Source of the DNA: Phycomyces blakesleeanus NRRL 1555(-)
Taxonomy: Eukaryota; Mucoromycota; Mucoromycetes; Mucorales; Phycomycetaceae
Length of the DNA stretch: 64,000 nucleotides
NCBI RefSeq assembly: GCF_001638985.1
Contig: NW_017265191.1
Location: 1 to 64,000 of the forward strand
Direction: 5' to 3'
Shown here: one piece after another, positions 24,658 to 37,857 of the stretch
Position numbering within the stretch: the stretch's first letter is position 1
Layout of the letters: every line of letters begins with the position of its first letter
The notes under the pieces: model-generated
Database searches by the model: none
What the model was told of the DNA's origin: nothing
What the model saw: only the letters and a program-made list of their open reading frames with translations
Position numbers and translations under genes: made by a program

Positions 24658-25533
24658 AGAAATTCCGTCCTGGTTACCGCTTAGGACCCACCCAAGCTAC
24701 CGCTGGTAAACCATTAGATTTGAATAACTTGATATTTAGTTTTGTAATGGGTTGAAAAAGCTAAGAAAAAGATGTTTTGCTTTGACTGCAAAAAACACGG
24801 TGGGGTAAAAAAATAAGTAGAATATAAAAGAGAGCGAGAGAGAAATTGGTGCTTAATTAAAACTCAAGTACAAGACACTTTAAACCCCGGAAAACTTGCA
24901 ACAATTCACTAAAATCGTCTATTTTTTTTCTATAGGGTATACAGCATCAAAACACTGTTGGTAATACTTTGCTCTCTTCTTCTATGCTAAGAGTAAACAT
25001 ATATATATATATATATATTAGATATCTAAGACAATAAACCTGCTACGTTGAAATTCTACATAAATTACATAACCACAATTTAATTTCTTGATTGGTTGTT
25101 ATTAGTTGTAGTAAGGTAGCTTTCAAGTTAGGGCAACAGAATAAGGGTAAATGATGGATCAAGGCCAGACCTGACTGAGATTGACTCTCAATCCCATAAA
25201 TATCCAATCAGAAACAGCTGCCTCAAAATGAAAGCTAATTAACAGCGACTACACCTCCCCGCAAACAAGAAATCATTCACCCCTGTCATTTTCTTCTTCG
25301 TCTTCTTTTATTGCATGTGCAGTGTACAGTGTGTGTATGTGTGTGTGTGTGTACCTGGTTAAAGAAAATTAGAGAAAAGGGATCGTCAACCATCCAAAAT
25401 GTTTAATAAATAAATAGAAACTCCGCTATATTCGAACAGACAAGTGAACAAAATGAATTACCAACCTTTGAGAATTTGTATAGTACAAAATTAATTTTTA
25501 TTTTAATTAAATAAAATAAAAGCGTTGTTCATC
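24658..25533. other. Upstream region of AFI1
   Basis: No coding region. It contains a TA run (about 24999-25018), a GT run (about 25329-25350), and a CCAATCA box at about 25204 that may belong to the AFI1 promoter. Confidence 0.4.
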
Positions 25534-28320
25534 ATGTCCAGCTTCGACCATGTGCAATACATTCTTCTTGCCGAGTTTGATATTGATAAAGGAGCGTCTC
25601 TGAAATACCAGTATCCTAATGAGACCGGAACCGATGAACAGTTAATATTCATTCAATCTATACCTCAACTTTTGTTCCTAACTTTTAATTATGTTTAATC
25701 TACAGTATTCTATCCGAGCTGATGCTTCCTGATGGAGCTCATCTAAGAGCAGAAGATTGGACAATCTTTTGTCTAAACCAGATGATCCCTGATCCAGAAA
25801 CCGAACAAGATGTCCTTCGTAGTGATAATGAGAAACCATTACTGTATGTTCTGAATCTGGTACGAACTAAACACGATGTAACAGCCCGAAGGTTCGTTTT
25901 GATTTTTCTTTTTCTTTATATATATATATATATATATTTATATATTTATCTTTGTTCGAAGCTAATCTCTTTTGAAGAGGTGCTCGGGTCAAAGCCATGG
26001 CGATTTGCACACACCATCAATTCCTTCACATATACAAAGTATAAAACCCCCACTCCAAAGACAAGACTTTTTATCATTATTATTACTTTTAATATTTTTT
26101 GTCTAATTTATATATATATGTGTGTGTGATGTATGTATATCAATTAATCAATTGACTTTTATATGTATTATATAGCCGGTATTATTGTTAGCCATGGAAA
26201 AGTATTTCGAGAATCCGTCCAGAGAAATCCTTGAATCACTTCACAAGGCTGTCAATTCAATGGACCTATCAAACATGCCAAGACTAACCTGGCATGAGCG
26301 TCAGATCCTGAGAGCTTCGGACAACAAGTCAATGTTTGAGGAGATGTTTGTTGGAGACGATATAGACAAACTGGCGCTGTCGCCAGTGACATCTCCATTA
26401 ATTGAAAAGTCTGAAAACCGAACGCTTGAGGATGAAGAAGGAAAATGTAGGAGAGGAACCTACATTGATTTGGCATCTGGTCAAATGCGTGAGATCTCGG
26501 CAGCCTTGGGAAAAGATCGAAGATTCTTTGATACAAGAATCGAATACGAAGGCATAAAATTGCCTATTCGTATTCCATTAACTGTCAATGCAGAGGAAGT
26601 AGGAGATGTATGTCACCCCACATTTGAGTATATGTATATGTATCAATAACTATAACCTTTTTTTCCATATTATTCACTTGTTTATTTATTCTAGTTTTCT
26701 TTAATCAAACTCATTTCCACCTTTTCACCAGCAGCTCACAGTGGCTCGCCTAATCCACACCATCCTCATCTCGACAGTCCTGGTGCTTACACTCACCCAA
26801 TAATGATTTTATTAAATGCGCTTTTGACACAAAAGAGGATTGTATTCTTGGGCTACGGACATCCTTCGGGCGAGGTAGCCAATTATGTATTGGCTGCATG
26901 TGCACTTGGCAGCGGCTGTGGAACAGTTCTCAGAGGATTCACAGAACGAGCATTTCCTTACACGAATCTGACAAGTGTTGATGACCTCTTGAAATGGTAA
27001 AAGACAAATTGAGAAAGGGATGGGTGAAATAGAAAGAGAAATTGTCCTAAGCTATGAGACTTTGTATGTTTTTTTTTAAAATATATATATATATTATCGT
27101 GTGGATTAATAGCCCAGGATTTGTGGCAGGCGTAACAAATCCCACGTATGAGGAGCACACCGGATGGTGGGACGTGCTTTGTAACATCAGTACCGGAAAA
27201 ATAACTGTCAGCAAAGACATGGCCCCAGCAATTATTCGGAAAAACATACACACTGACGAGCCTTCTTTCTCTACACTCTCGATCAACCGTGCCTCGACTG
27301 CAGCCAGTCTCAATCTACGTATGGATGACAAGAGCAATCGTGAAAGGGAAATGGACAATGATTTTATGGCAGAAGTAAGTTTTAGACTTACACAAAAAAA
27401 ATAGGATCAAATCAGGTTGCTTAGATAATAACTTACACAGCTTGTGCTCATTTTAACAAACTAGGTTCTTGCTGCTATTCATGCGCATTATGGCGAAACG
27501 TCGATCCGTTCCAAATTCCAGGAATATGTCATGCGTTTTGTGCGCCTGGCTGGTTTGTACGAAGAAGAAGTCTATCATCAGACGAAAATAGGAGGATCAC
27601 AGCGTGAGGATGCCTTTGATCCAACCGGTCTATTAGGATATGGCCCTGTGTTCCCAGACGAAGCAACAAAACAACGTGAATTTGCTGCAAATGCACAACG
27701 TATCGAAGGCTGGAGACAGACTATATCATACAAATATTATCAGAAAGATTTTGTAGCACTGTCACAGAAGAGTAGTCTCAAGAACATTGATGTGTATCGT
27801 CAGATTTACAAGCTGCGGCAGTTGCGCAATCTTCCGGATACAGAGATCATTGCGATCTATGAAGCATTTCTTGACACGACTACCACTGACCGTCAGATGA
27901 TTGAGGTTGGTTATCAGGGCTTGTTTCACAAAACAAAAAAGAACGATTGTTTAAGTGTATTGATTGCATTTTGAAAATTAGTTTTTGTCTTTCTTGCCAC
28001 AGCACCAAGGAGGACTTGCGCCTCTTGGACTCGGATTCTTCCATTCTTCACCAACTGTACGCCGATGTACCATTGAGCTGTTTAAGCGGCTACAGAAAAA
28101 CCCTGTATGTGTTAAAGAAAAAGAAAAAAGAGTTACATCAGTATACAATGTGTCTTGAAGTTCTTTGTTCACTCATCTGTATGCCATTATCATTCTTTTC
28201 TAGACTGGTGATAAGTTTATTCAAGGTCTATCTAAATTCCAGAGGCTTGCTTACGAAAGATTGTGCCGATCTACTTCCGTTGATGAACATGAGAATACCC
28301 CTCCAGTTTCTGTTGTGTGA
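25534..28320 (+). CDS. AFI1: AFI1, Arf3-interacting DENN-type protein
   Basis: Nine exons (25534-25640, 25706-25891, 25978-26038, 26176-26607, 26695-26996, 27113-27374, 27465-27905, 28003-28104, 28204-28320) join in frame to 669 residues. The start [20 protein letters not shown] is the family's typical N-terminus (Afi1 domain). It is followed by [29 protein letters not shown], the DENN-core-like [21 protein letters not shown] and a long helical C-terminus (SPA region). In yeast Afi1 is a polarised cortical adaptor of the Arf3 GTPase and acts in polarity and vesicle traffic; that role is assigned here by homology. Exon 2 uses a GTTCGT donor and exon 7 a GTTGGT donor, weaker than the others. 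The gene lies between the two SKP1 copies, on the same strand. Confidence 0.9.
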
Positions 28321-30568
28321 AATTATATATAAAATATATATAATATATACCTTTAAACTTATCAACTGCTATTTCTCTCGTCATAATTTAATACCGCCTT
28401 TATTGAAATATACAAGTATAGCTATAAGCACTTTCTTGCTTCATTGTGAACTGTTATATTTTATCCATATATAAAATAAGGCTTATGTATTTCTTAAAAA
28501 GGATATATAAAGAAATCCGCAGTAAACATGTGCGGATAAGCATTTACTCTTTTATGGTTTAATTTGATAAGATTATAAAAGCTATATAGCTATATATATA
28601 TAAATATATAAGCACTAAATCAAATACACATCATAGTTTAAGTGATTTTCATTAACTTATTACTAGTATTCAGTTTGTTTAAATAGAAAAGTAACACACC
28701 AATAGCTTCTTCTGTCGACCCCAGAATTTCATCTCAAAGACTTTTAATCAAAGGAGTTAATTAGGGTATCCTTTAATTCCCTTTTTATACGTTGGACCTC
28801 AAGAGGTTCTTTTTGTTTTGATTAAAAATAAAGAATCAAGTTATTGACCGTGAGCTAGGGTGAACCTTTCTACAGTTGAGATCATTAAGCTTGTGTTGTA
28901 TATGCGAGGGAAGATAGAAAGGCAGAATTATACTATTTTCAGGACACAAGTATTCTGAAGATACTTACTTAAACACTGCTTGTTGATCTTTTAGACTTTA
29001 ACACTTGTCTATTTTTTAGGCATGTCTCCATTATTTCTTAACCTTTGTGTGCTAATGTATATCACAAAGCCTTTTTCTTTTCTTTTCTAACTGTCTCTGC
29101 ATTCTATTCATTTACCCGGGATTTTTCTTTTAAAATCAACTTGTCCGGCACTCATCAAAGTCTATTGTTTTCGCTCCTTTCTCTCTGTTTGGATGTGTGT
29201 GTGGTTCGCCTTCCAATTCCGATGCTTTCAAATGACATATCGTGTGGCAATTTTGATCCAATGTTACTTTTTGTGTAATTTTTTGCTCTTATACCTGCGC
29301 TAAGGTACTATATATCCTAAGTTTGTATAATTTATTTAAATACCAAAACTTAATAATAAAGAAGTAGAAAATAAAAGATTGTACTATACTGGGCGCTAAT
29401 TGCTGAGATGTTATCGCATATTTGTACTTCCACAAATTGCCCTCTTTTATTTTAACTTTATTCTTTTATTTTCTTTTCATATCTTTTCTCTTCTTTCTAA
29501 TCCGCAGTAAAATGATAATAGCAATTAATTAATAAAATCATCATAAGCTTTCTCTAGAGTAACCATAGCTCACTGAATATATATTATACTCAATATCTGA
29601 TTTTTCTTTCTAGAAATCTTTTGTATATCAAATGGGTTGCTTCACAAAGACTATTTGCTTCTTCTTTTTTGGAGAAGAAGAAGAGGGGGAGGAGGAAGAG
29701 GAGAAAAAAGAATAAGAATAAGAAAGTAAATAGGAGACTGAAAAGGTACAACGGCATACACACACACACAAGCATGACTTTCTAGTATGACAAGAAATAG
29801 GAAAGCGTGTACAAGCTTTTTTGATCTTGGACTTTGCTAGTCTTAATATCAAACAAGAAAATGAACTTTTAACCTTTTGTAAGCCTCCAGTGACAAGACA
29901 TATATTAAACCTTGTCCATTAAAACAAGAAACCATGCCATTCCATACCACACTTTCCTTTTGATCATTTAAGAGCTGCTAAAATAAGCTTTCTATATATA
30001 TATATACATTTGGTACGTATATTTAATCTATATTGTTCAATATAAATGCACTTTTTTTTTTAAAAAAAAAAAAGAGTAATCAATTGAACACCTCCATTTA
30101 TTTACTTATTTTTGTTTTGTTTCTTTTCAAAATATTATGTTGTATTTAATACACATATAGGTGCTCCATAAACGTCACAAATTATGTATATATGTATATA
30201 AAAAGGAGATAATTAAACAAGAGCTATATATTGAAAGGTCCCATCAAAATTCCTGATATATATATGACTTGTCAAAGAATAGCTTATTCAGTCGGTATGA
30301 TTGGTTAAATTAAGAATCTTTTTCAAAATATATTCAATTGACTACCCTTTTTATATTTATATTTGTACCAATGTATAAATATATATATTTTATTTATTTT
30401 GTAAAAATACGGTATTGACTAAAAAGAGATGAGCAAGTCTACGTCATTCAAAAAAAAGCACAATGGTTATAGTTTGGTTATTTATTCTGCCCATCCTTCA
30501 GCCTATTTCTTCTTTCTTTTTTCTATCCTTTTTACTTCCAAAAAGAAATAACAATAATAAATACCACA
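28321..30568. other. Spacer between AFI1 and SKP1
   Basis: AT-rich, with TA runs and two single copies of CCGCAGTAAA (28517-28526 and 29502-29511), the first followed by AAGCATTTACTC, which also recurs near 58943. I see no gene. The last ~100 bp are the SKP1 promoter region, similar to that of the decayed copy. Confidence 0.5.
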
Positions 30569-30698
30569 ATGAGTGTACATCTTCTCAGTTCAGATAGTGA
30601 TTCCTTTACCGTTGACAAGGAAGTAGCCGAGCGCTCTGTTCTAATCAAGAACATGTTGGAAGGTAACTATTAGTAATATTATTACTACTAACAACAGT

Positions 30699-30729
<31 letters not shown>

Positions 30730-31686
30730 CGTTATTATGAAGAGGAGGATTTTTGTTTTGTTCTCTCGTATCTTGCATGTATTGACATTAGATCTTACTT
30801 TTCTCTTCTTCTTTCTTTTGTGTGTGTGTATGTGTGTATGTCTGTGTGTGTTTATGATTGAAAAGATATTGGTGAGAGCGATGCACCCATTCCTCTTCCC
30901 AACGTCACCGCAAAGGTCTTGAAGAAGGTAAATACAAATACATGCATAGTTCTATACAATTACTCTAATCAAGGTTCAATTCATCAACCTTTAAAAACCA
31001 ATCTAGGTTATTGAATGGTGTGAACATCATCGTGAGGACCCCGTCACTCAGGATGATCAAGAGAGACGTAATACTGACATTGAGGAGTGGGACCAAAAGT
31101 ATATGGAGGTTGACCAGGAAACTCTCTTTGATATCATTTTGGTAAGGCAAACATATATATGTATATATGTATATATATATATACGCAACGCGTAAAGCAG
31201 TACATATATATATATAAGGAATATTTCGTATTAATTGATCTATATTCTTTTTTTGGTCTTTGTTTTTGTATCTTGTATATAATTCCATTCCATTCCGTTC
31301 CATTCCATTCTATTTCATATTCTATTCTATTTCCTTCCTTCCCGTTTCTTTTTTTCTTCTAGGCTGCCAACTACCTTGACATCAAGCCTCTTCTTGATGT
31401 TGGTTGCAAGACTGTTGCCAACATGATCAAGGGAAAGAGTGCCGAAGAAATCAGAAAGACATTTAACATCCCCAATGATTTCACACCCGAAGAAGAGGCT
31501 CAGATCAAGAAGGAGAACGTAAGTGGTTTGATAAACATCCTTCTTCCTCACTACCAACTCACCCATACTGCGCGCAATACACTTTAATACTCTACCTCAC
31601 TCGACTCTTTTGGGATGGCTTTACTAATATATGTATATCTATTTATTTTCATTTGACTACTTTAGGAATGGGCTGAGGACCGATAA
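30569..31686 (+). CDS. SKP1: SKP1, SCF ubiquitin ligase adaptor (intact copy)
   Basis: Five exons: 30569-30662, 30866-30927, 31007-31141, 31363-31518 and 31666-31686, totalling 155 residues with GT-AG junctions in frame. The start [20 protein letters not shown], then VLIKNMLED, is the POZ-like cullin-binding half. VIEWCEHH and [19 protein letters not shown] lead into the F-box-binding C-terminal helices, ending KKENEWAEDR. SKP1 links cullin-1 to F-box proteins and so selects substrates for ubiquitination. Its length is normal for the family. The penultimate intron leaves a tiny last exon of 21 nt (EWAEDR plus stop), a layout shared exactly with the decayed duplicate at 18011-18991. This copy has full coding integrity. 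Confidence 0.95.
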
Positions 31687-32798
31687 AGTGGTGTAGTTTT
31701 CTTATTTTCTTTTTCTTTCTTTTTTTTAAAGTTGCTTGAAAGTGTATTTTTGTATCCTGTGGGAGCTAATATACAAGGGCTTCATTGTTGCCTTTAAGAT
31801 TCCTCTCCTTTTTATATATACAATATTTATATATATATATCAAATCAAACTAAACCAAACCAAATCAAATTATAAACAAAAATAGTCTTCACTTTACCAG
31901 TTTGATAGAATAATGAACGAGTTAATGAATGAATGAATGAATGAACCAAGTATCTAGTAGCTAGTTAGTCAGTTGGGTAGTTCTTATTTGATGATGCTTA
32001 GTGACCCTACGTTACACCTTGTGTAATTGATGGGGAAGGGTATTTAGGCTAAAATTCTGAATATCACAAAGAAAAAAAAACGAAAAGCCATGCCTAAGCC
32101 TTGTGTATTTTATTTTATTTATTATATCGAGTTGTAACTAAAGAAGTTAAGTATCACAAAAAAAAGATGAGAAAATAATGGTAACAATGCTGCTAATTCC
32201 TCTTTGACTGATCAAATACTCCCCAATATTTGATCCTTCTTGTTCTTCTTATTCTTGTTTTTTTTAGATCGATATTTTTGTAGGTTTCAAAGATTAATTT
32301 TTTTTAAAAAAAAAAGCAGAAATATATCATACATTTCATTTATTTTCTTTAATTATTTCTTGTCATTAAAAGGTTTATTAAGCAAGATATAGTCTAACCC
32401 CAAAAACCAAGACTAAGCAATGAAGATATCCTTGAAGCTCATCCGTGTTTAATTTATTTTGGTTGCCTATGAAAAAAAAATAGATTTTATGATAGTCTTT
32501 GATACAAAACCAAATCAAGTACCAAAAATTAATCAACCCTTTTTATAGATTATTCAGATTTATACATATATTAATTAAAGCCTCTTTACTTTTAAAAGGA
32601 AGAAAATGATAAAGAAAGCAATCCCCTATTCTATCAAAAATAATCATTGATCTTAATCAACCGAACAAAATGTTTGAAGAACACTCTACACTGTGTGTAG
32701 TTTGAGTGACTGGTTTTTCAATCAACCCATAAGAAAACACTTTCAATTTCTGATAATGCATGAATTTCTAAATACGCTCAACTTACCTTTGTTCAATA
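31687..32798. other. Spacer between SKP1 and the CRT10-like gene
   Basis: AT-rich with a short ATGA tandem (about 31924-31946) and poly-A/T stretches. I see no gene. Confidence 0.45.
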
Positions 32799-35700
32799 AT
32801 GTCAGATGAGCTTTTAGAACAGCCTGTCAATCTTGTTCTCAAGCAATACGAGTTGCTAGAGGTAAAAATACAAGAGGCCCAATAAAGAAAACAACTATCT
32901 GAATGAGTTTTTTTTTTAAAAATAATAATAATAATAATAATATTCTATTTTATTTGTGGACTCACCGACCCATTTAATAGATCACAGGATTTCAAGAAAC
33001 ATGTACAATCAACATGGTTAATACCATGCCCTGGGTAATTTAATCAATGTGTGGATGCTTTGAATTTAAGCCATGTAACAACAAGCATCTCATTCTTATT
33101 ATTATTGTCCCTACTTTTTTCTTCTTCTTCTGACTAGCGCATGAACCTCTGTGCTGCAAGCCAAGTCGATACCTCTACCTTTTATGTTGGTAAATACTAA
33201 TAGAAAATACTGATAACAAATATATTATTTCCTAAACTTTGGAATTGTTAACCCACATACACAAATTGTGGATAGCTATGGATCGGTTTATATATGTCTA
33301 CAAACGGAACCACCTACCAGGATCTTTAGGTCAAGCTATCAAAAAAATTGATAGCAGAGGGTCCAGACCATCAGAAGAAAGTCAAGTGGTAAGGAAACAT
33401 ATATAATACACATGTGTATTCTTTCTTTAATTCGACAATCATTATATACATATATTTCTGTTTTTTCTTTTTAAAAAAAAAGGGATATACTATCAATGCA
33501 ATAAAAGTCGCTCAATTATTGGACAAAGAAGTTCTTGTAACAGTAGCAGAAAACGGCCATGTTGGTGTTTGGATAACAGAAGATTTGGATAAAGAACCAC
33601 TGGTTCTTAGGTAAATTTCTACAACGAGTAAAACACGCACACAACACACACACCGATCTATATAAGTTTTGACTTAGGCATGAAGACGTTTCAACCTGGG
33701 GACTTGCTATACACAAAGATGGTCTTGTGGCCGTCTCCACGAACAACAAGATAGTCACGGTCTTCAACATACTAGAATTAACCAAAACCAGCAGAATGTT
33801 CGAAAACGATCCTGACTCCAAAAGAAAACGAAGAAAAAGAAATGCCCTCAAGGATAAAAAGGTCGTCAATCTTGTTGGGCATGAACACAATATACCAAAT
33901 ATCGATTTCAGTCACTCTGGAAGATATATCGCGAGCTGTTCTATTGATCGTACGTGTCGTGTCTGGGATCTTACTAAAGAAAAGGTGGTTACTCAACGCA
34001 AGACTGCTCTTAGTTCACAAGAAAGTGATTCTTGGTGAGTAGGAAAAATATATGTATATGCTTATATGTATATGTGTGTATCAACCTTATTTTACTTCTT
34101 TTATTTTTGATGATAATTAATGTAAATCTAAACGTATAAATGTATAAAACAAATAACAACAAAAGGGGGTGGTGCGTCAAGTTTATTTCAAAGGGAGACT
34201 TCAAATACACGGTGTGCGATAATGAGGCGATATGTCAGACAATTCGCAAAAAACTATCCAAGGGACGTTCTATTCACCTGTCCTCACTTGGAATGCGACA
34301 TTCAGCCGCATTACCAGTTTATCGTTTCAATTCTGCCAGTCTTGAGGCTGACATTGAAGAGTATCGTTCCGAATTCAATGAAATTGGGTCTGAAATGGAA
34401 GCATGGGGTCAGGATCTTATGTTGGATACCTTTGTGAGCGACGATGAAGCACCACTTGGAGATTCTGATTTTGGGATGGAGTATGATCCTGATGATCCAT
34501 ATAATAATTATGGAGGAGACCAACCAGATTATAGTGAGGCGAATATCGATGCTCAGAACAACTCACCTGGTACCTCTGTCCAACAAGGCCACGAATTGTG
34601 GCTAGAAACGATGTTGGAACCTGATGAAGAAGAATTCGATATGCATGCAACTGACGGTCACTATGCTGCAGAGCAAGCGTGGTTAGATAGCAGAGTCGAG
34701 CAAAGGGATAACGACGATGAACATTACGACATGCAACTATCTGACGCATACGACCATGTAGAGCATGGGTGGGAAGATAGCAGATTCGAGCAAGGAGACG
34801 ATGAAAATTTTATGGATGGATCTAACGACCTGGAAGCGCAAACATGGCCAGCTGCTCTAGGAACGCTAGATGGTGAATGATACATTAATCACCAAGTTAA
34901 TCCTTAAATGTGGAACGCTAATATCAGTACAACGTGAACGATTATAGAGGATCCAATGCAGTCGCCTGATTTAGACAGAGTATATGGTAAGTGTCAACTA
35001 ATCATCAAGCACCTTATATACAAAAGAAAACATAAAAATCTAACCTTAGTATACTTCACCTGAAGACTCAAGATCTCACTTGTGGCTAAATCCTAGAAGC
35101 TTAACAGACGGTAAGGAATAACGATGTCTTGATTAGCCTAAATAAATAAAAAGAAGTGTATTAGTATTAATACATGTTACTTTTTAGAAGAAACAACATG
35201 GCCAGAGTTTCCAGAAATACCGGATGGTGAGTTAAATAGTAGTAATAGCACTAACAGTAGCTAGTTGGTGTAGAGAAACTAATGCATATGTATCTAACAC
35301 TTTATAAGATCCATCATGGCCAGAATCTCTAGAAATACCAGATGGTAAATATCATATATATATAACAAATCCCCAAAAACAAAAAAGTCAATGTCGGTAT
35401 ATATTAAGATTATGACGGGCGATCTTGGCCAGTTAATGATGAGGCGCAAAACGGTAATGGATCTTACTTATGTCCTACAAATTTACAAATATGATGCTGA
35501 TAAATATATACTTTTTAGATGAAGAAGATTGGCCAGATTCTGCTGAACCATCATATGAAGGGGATTTTGAGTCTCGCCAACTAGACTCTACTATTTGGAA
35601 TCCAGAAATAAATCACGATATGCTAGAATTAGATTCTCGTAGTGATGAATCCAGGTCTTCACATCCCAATGATGATCGTTTACGCTCAGGGCAAATACAA

Positions 35701-36009
35701 TCGCAGGTTCAAGGTGTAGATGGTACAGATCAGTCAAGAGAAGCAAATAATCGTCCATCCGGTAACTTAGAGGGGGCGCAGCAACCTCACTCGGATGAAG
35801 CTCATTTACCTGGTTCCTCTAACCAAGTCTTCCCAAATGTATCCGGGGGCAACAGATTAAGTACAGCTCAATCTACACAGAATAGAGAGGACAATGCGGG
35901 TAATAGTGCAAGGCGAATTAACAGGGGGATACATGAACCAGGCAGACTCTTTCGACGCTGGCAGGAATTAGCTCAACAAGCAGAAGTGGAAAATCGGAGG
36001 AATACTGCC

Positions 36010-36042
<33 letters not shown>

Positions 36043-37088
36043 TCAGGTGTTGCAGAAGATGGGTGGCAGAACGACTCGTTAGATTCGGACAATGCATGGA
36101 ACGAACAACCGACTGGTATTTTTGTTCCAACAGATCCACTTGTAATAAGGTATGGCGGTTAAGGCTTGACTGCATTGCAAAGTACAACGACAACGACGGC
36201 TCCCCTTCTAGTCTCCTAAAAAAAAAGTCATATTGAATAGACTTCTTCAACAGCGTATGGGACTGCCTAACTTACAACGGCAACGCAGAAGAGGATTTCT
36301 TGACGTCCCAGAGGGTAGCTGGGATGATGTTATTTCACCCAGCGCACAACAGCAACCCAACCAAGAAGAAGAAAGTGAGAGTGAGAGCGAGGATGAAGCA
36401 AGTTCAGATGAGGTAGTATCTTCTGGTCGTCGTATTCCACGTGTTGTACACCTTAAGACCGATCCAAAAATACCAAACGCTGGTGCAGAAATATCCGAGC
36501 AAAAAAAAGGAGAAAAGAAGAAGAAACGAGAGGTTGGTGAGTACCTTGTGTTTACAACAGCCAAGGATGTGTACCTCTTGAACACAACAAGACCGCGCAT
36601 AACTACCATTAGAGTAGAACATGAGGCAATTTCAAAGATCGATGTTCGATCGGATAGAATGTTGTTGACTATGGATAGAATTAATATGGTCGAATGGATT
36701 CCCGAACTTGAACTTCTGGTGGCGGCTAGTCAAAAGGGCACAGTGGCATTGACCCGTGTATTACAAGTAGAATTAGATGATGGAAGGCAGACCTGCCTTT
36801 TTAACAATGAATGTTACCTTCCGCTCGGTGGTCTTCAACCCACTCCACTTTATGGTAATAATTCAAACAAACAAGTACCCATTTCTTTTAGAAATATATA
36901 TATTACGGATAACAAATAGCTTACATTTTACAATTGGCCCTGTAGGAATGACCGTCCAGCGGATAGCCAGAGATAACTTGTCACCGCCAATATTTTACAT
37001 ATATCTCTTCTATTACGACGGTGCAGTTCTTGGGTACAAGTTGTCGCGTAACAAAACTGAAGTCGATGTCAATTCATTTATTGTTTAA
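32799..37088 (+). CDS. CRT10: CRT10-like WD40 protein with micro-exon array
   Basis: Fifteen exons join in frame to 1021 residues: 32799-32861, 32981-33034, 33138-33189, 33276-33388, 33483-33610, 33678-34034, 34166-34872, 34948-34986, 35066-35110, 35188-35226, 35309-35344, 35409-35453, 35519-36149, 36241-36854 and 36946-37088. The N-terminal half has beta-propeller features (STWGLAIHKDGLVAVSTNN; GHEHNIPNIDF; IASCSIDRTCRVWD), which I match to the CRT10 family, regulators of ribonucleotide reductase transcription in yeast. The middle is acidic with repeated Trp motifs and a run of 12 Asn encoded by AAT. The C-terminal part resumes a conserved fold (VPEGSWDDV; EYLVFTTAKDVYLLNT). Five consecutive micro-exons of 36-45 nt, all phase 1, encode copies such as TWPEFPEIPD. 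The family call is good but not certain; the exact splice choice in the array is inferred. Confidence 0.75.
34948..35518 (+). repeat. Tandem exon-intron modules, ~100-122-bp period
   Basis: Exons begin at 34948, 35066, 35188, 35309, 35409 and 35519. Each starts after an AG in phase 1 and, except the last long one, ends with one base before GT in phase 1. Lengths are 39, 45, 39, 36 and 45 nt, all multiples of three. ATGGCCAGAGTTTCCAGAAA and ATGGCCAGAATCTCTAGAAA are near-copies, and TGGCCAG is shared by four modules. The array therefore looks like a serially duplicated exon-plus-intron unit in which any exon could be skipped without changing the frame. Confidence 0.7.
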
Positions 37089-37857
37089 TTTGGCTTTGTT
37101 TTTGGAGAGCAAACTAATAATAATAAAGTAAATACACCCTACCTTCCTATGTCAAGTATGGTAAAGTTACTTAATTTTTGCTTATCCATTGATTTAAATT
37201 GAAAACCGTTTAGGTCCATTACTTAATGCAAGAATCGAGTAATAAGATTATGCACATCTCAATGTTTGACGTGAAGGTTTTAAATAAACACGCATACACA
37301 AAAATACATCTTTCAAACCTGTATTAGACCGATAGATAAGAAAAATATTAGAACAGTATTTTTAAGTATATAATTAATGATTTACAGACTAATCCTTGTG
37401 CCAATTCATTAAACACAATAGGCTTAATAATATCAGCCATTTCAACAACTCTTTTTTTTCTCGTTTTGAAAGCTTTCACTAAGAGTCATGATCTTAAGAT
37501 TATTGTATTTTCTTATATATATAATATAGCTTATCAATTACTGTTAATCATACAAATAAAAAGTCAAGATAAATAGACCAAAGTAAATTATATTTATATA
37601 TGTAAATATGTGGAAAGAATACAAAGTGAGTATTAATGTGAACATACAAAACAGCAAGACTGAACACCGCTTCAACAGAACTTACAACTTAATCAAGTGA
37701 CTGTTATACTGATTCATTATAGAAAGGAAAAAAAAAGAAGGCCAAAATTAACCCAGAGAGGTCTGACTTCTTGGCTGAGAGGAGAAGGAGGCGTATTTCT
37801 TTTCTTTTGGTTATTGTTTTTTTTTCTTCTTTTTTTTTTTCTTTTTACCGAAAAGTA
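37089..37857. other. Spacer upstream of the JmjC gene
   Basis: AT-rich with no gene. The last 60 bp are a nearly pure pyrimidine tract immediately before the JmjC start codon, a common promoter/5' UTR feature in fungi. Confidence 0.45.

Noticed and set aside
29045..29278. 77-codon hydrophobic frame between AFI1 and SKP1
   Set aside because: Pyrimidine-rich spacer; no motif, no splice continuation.
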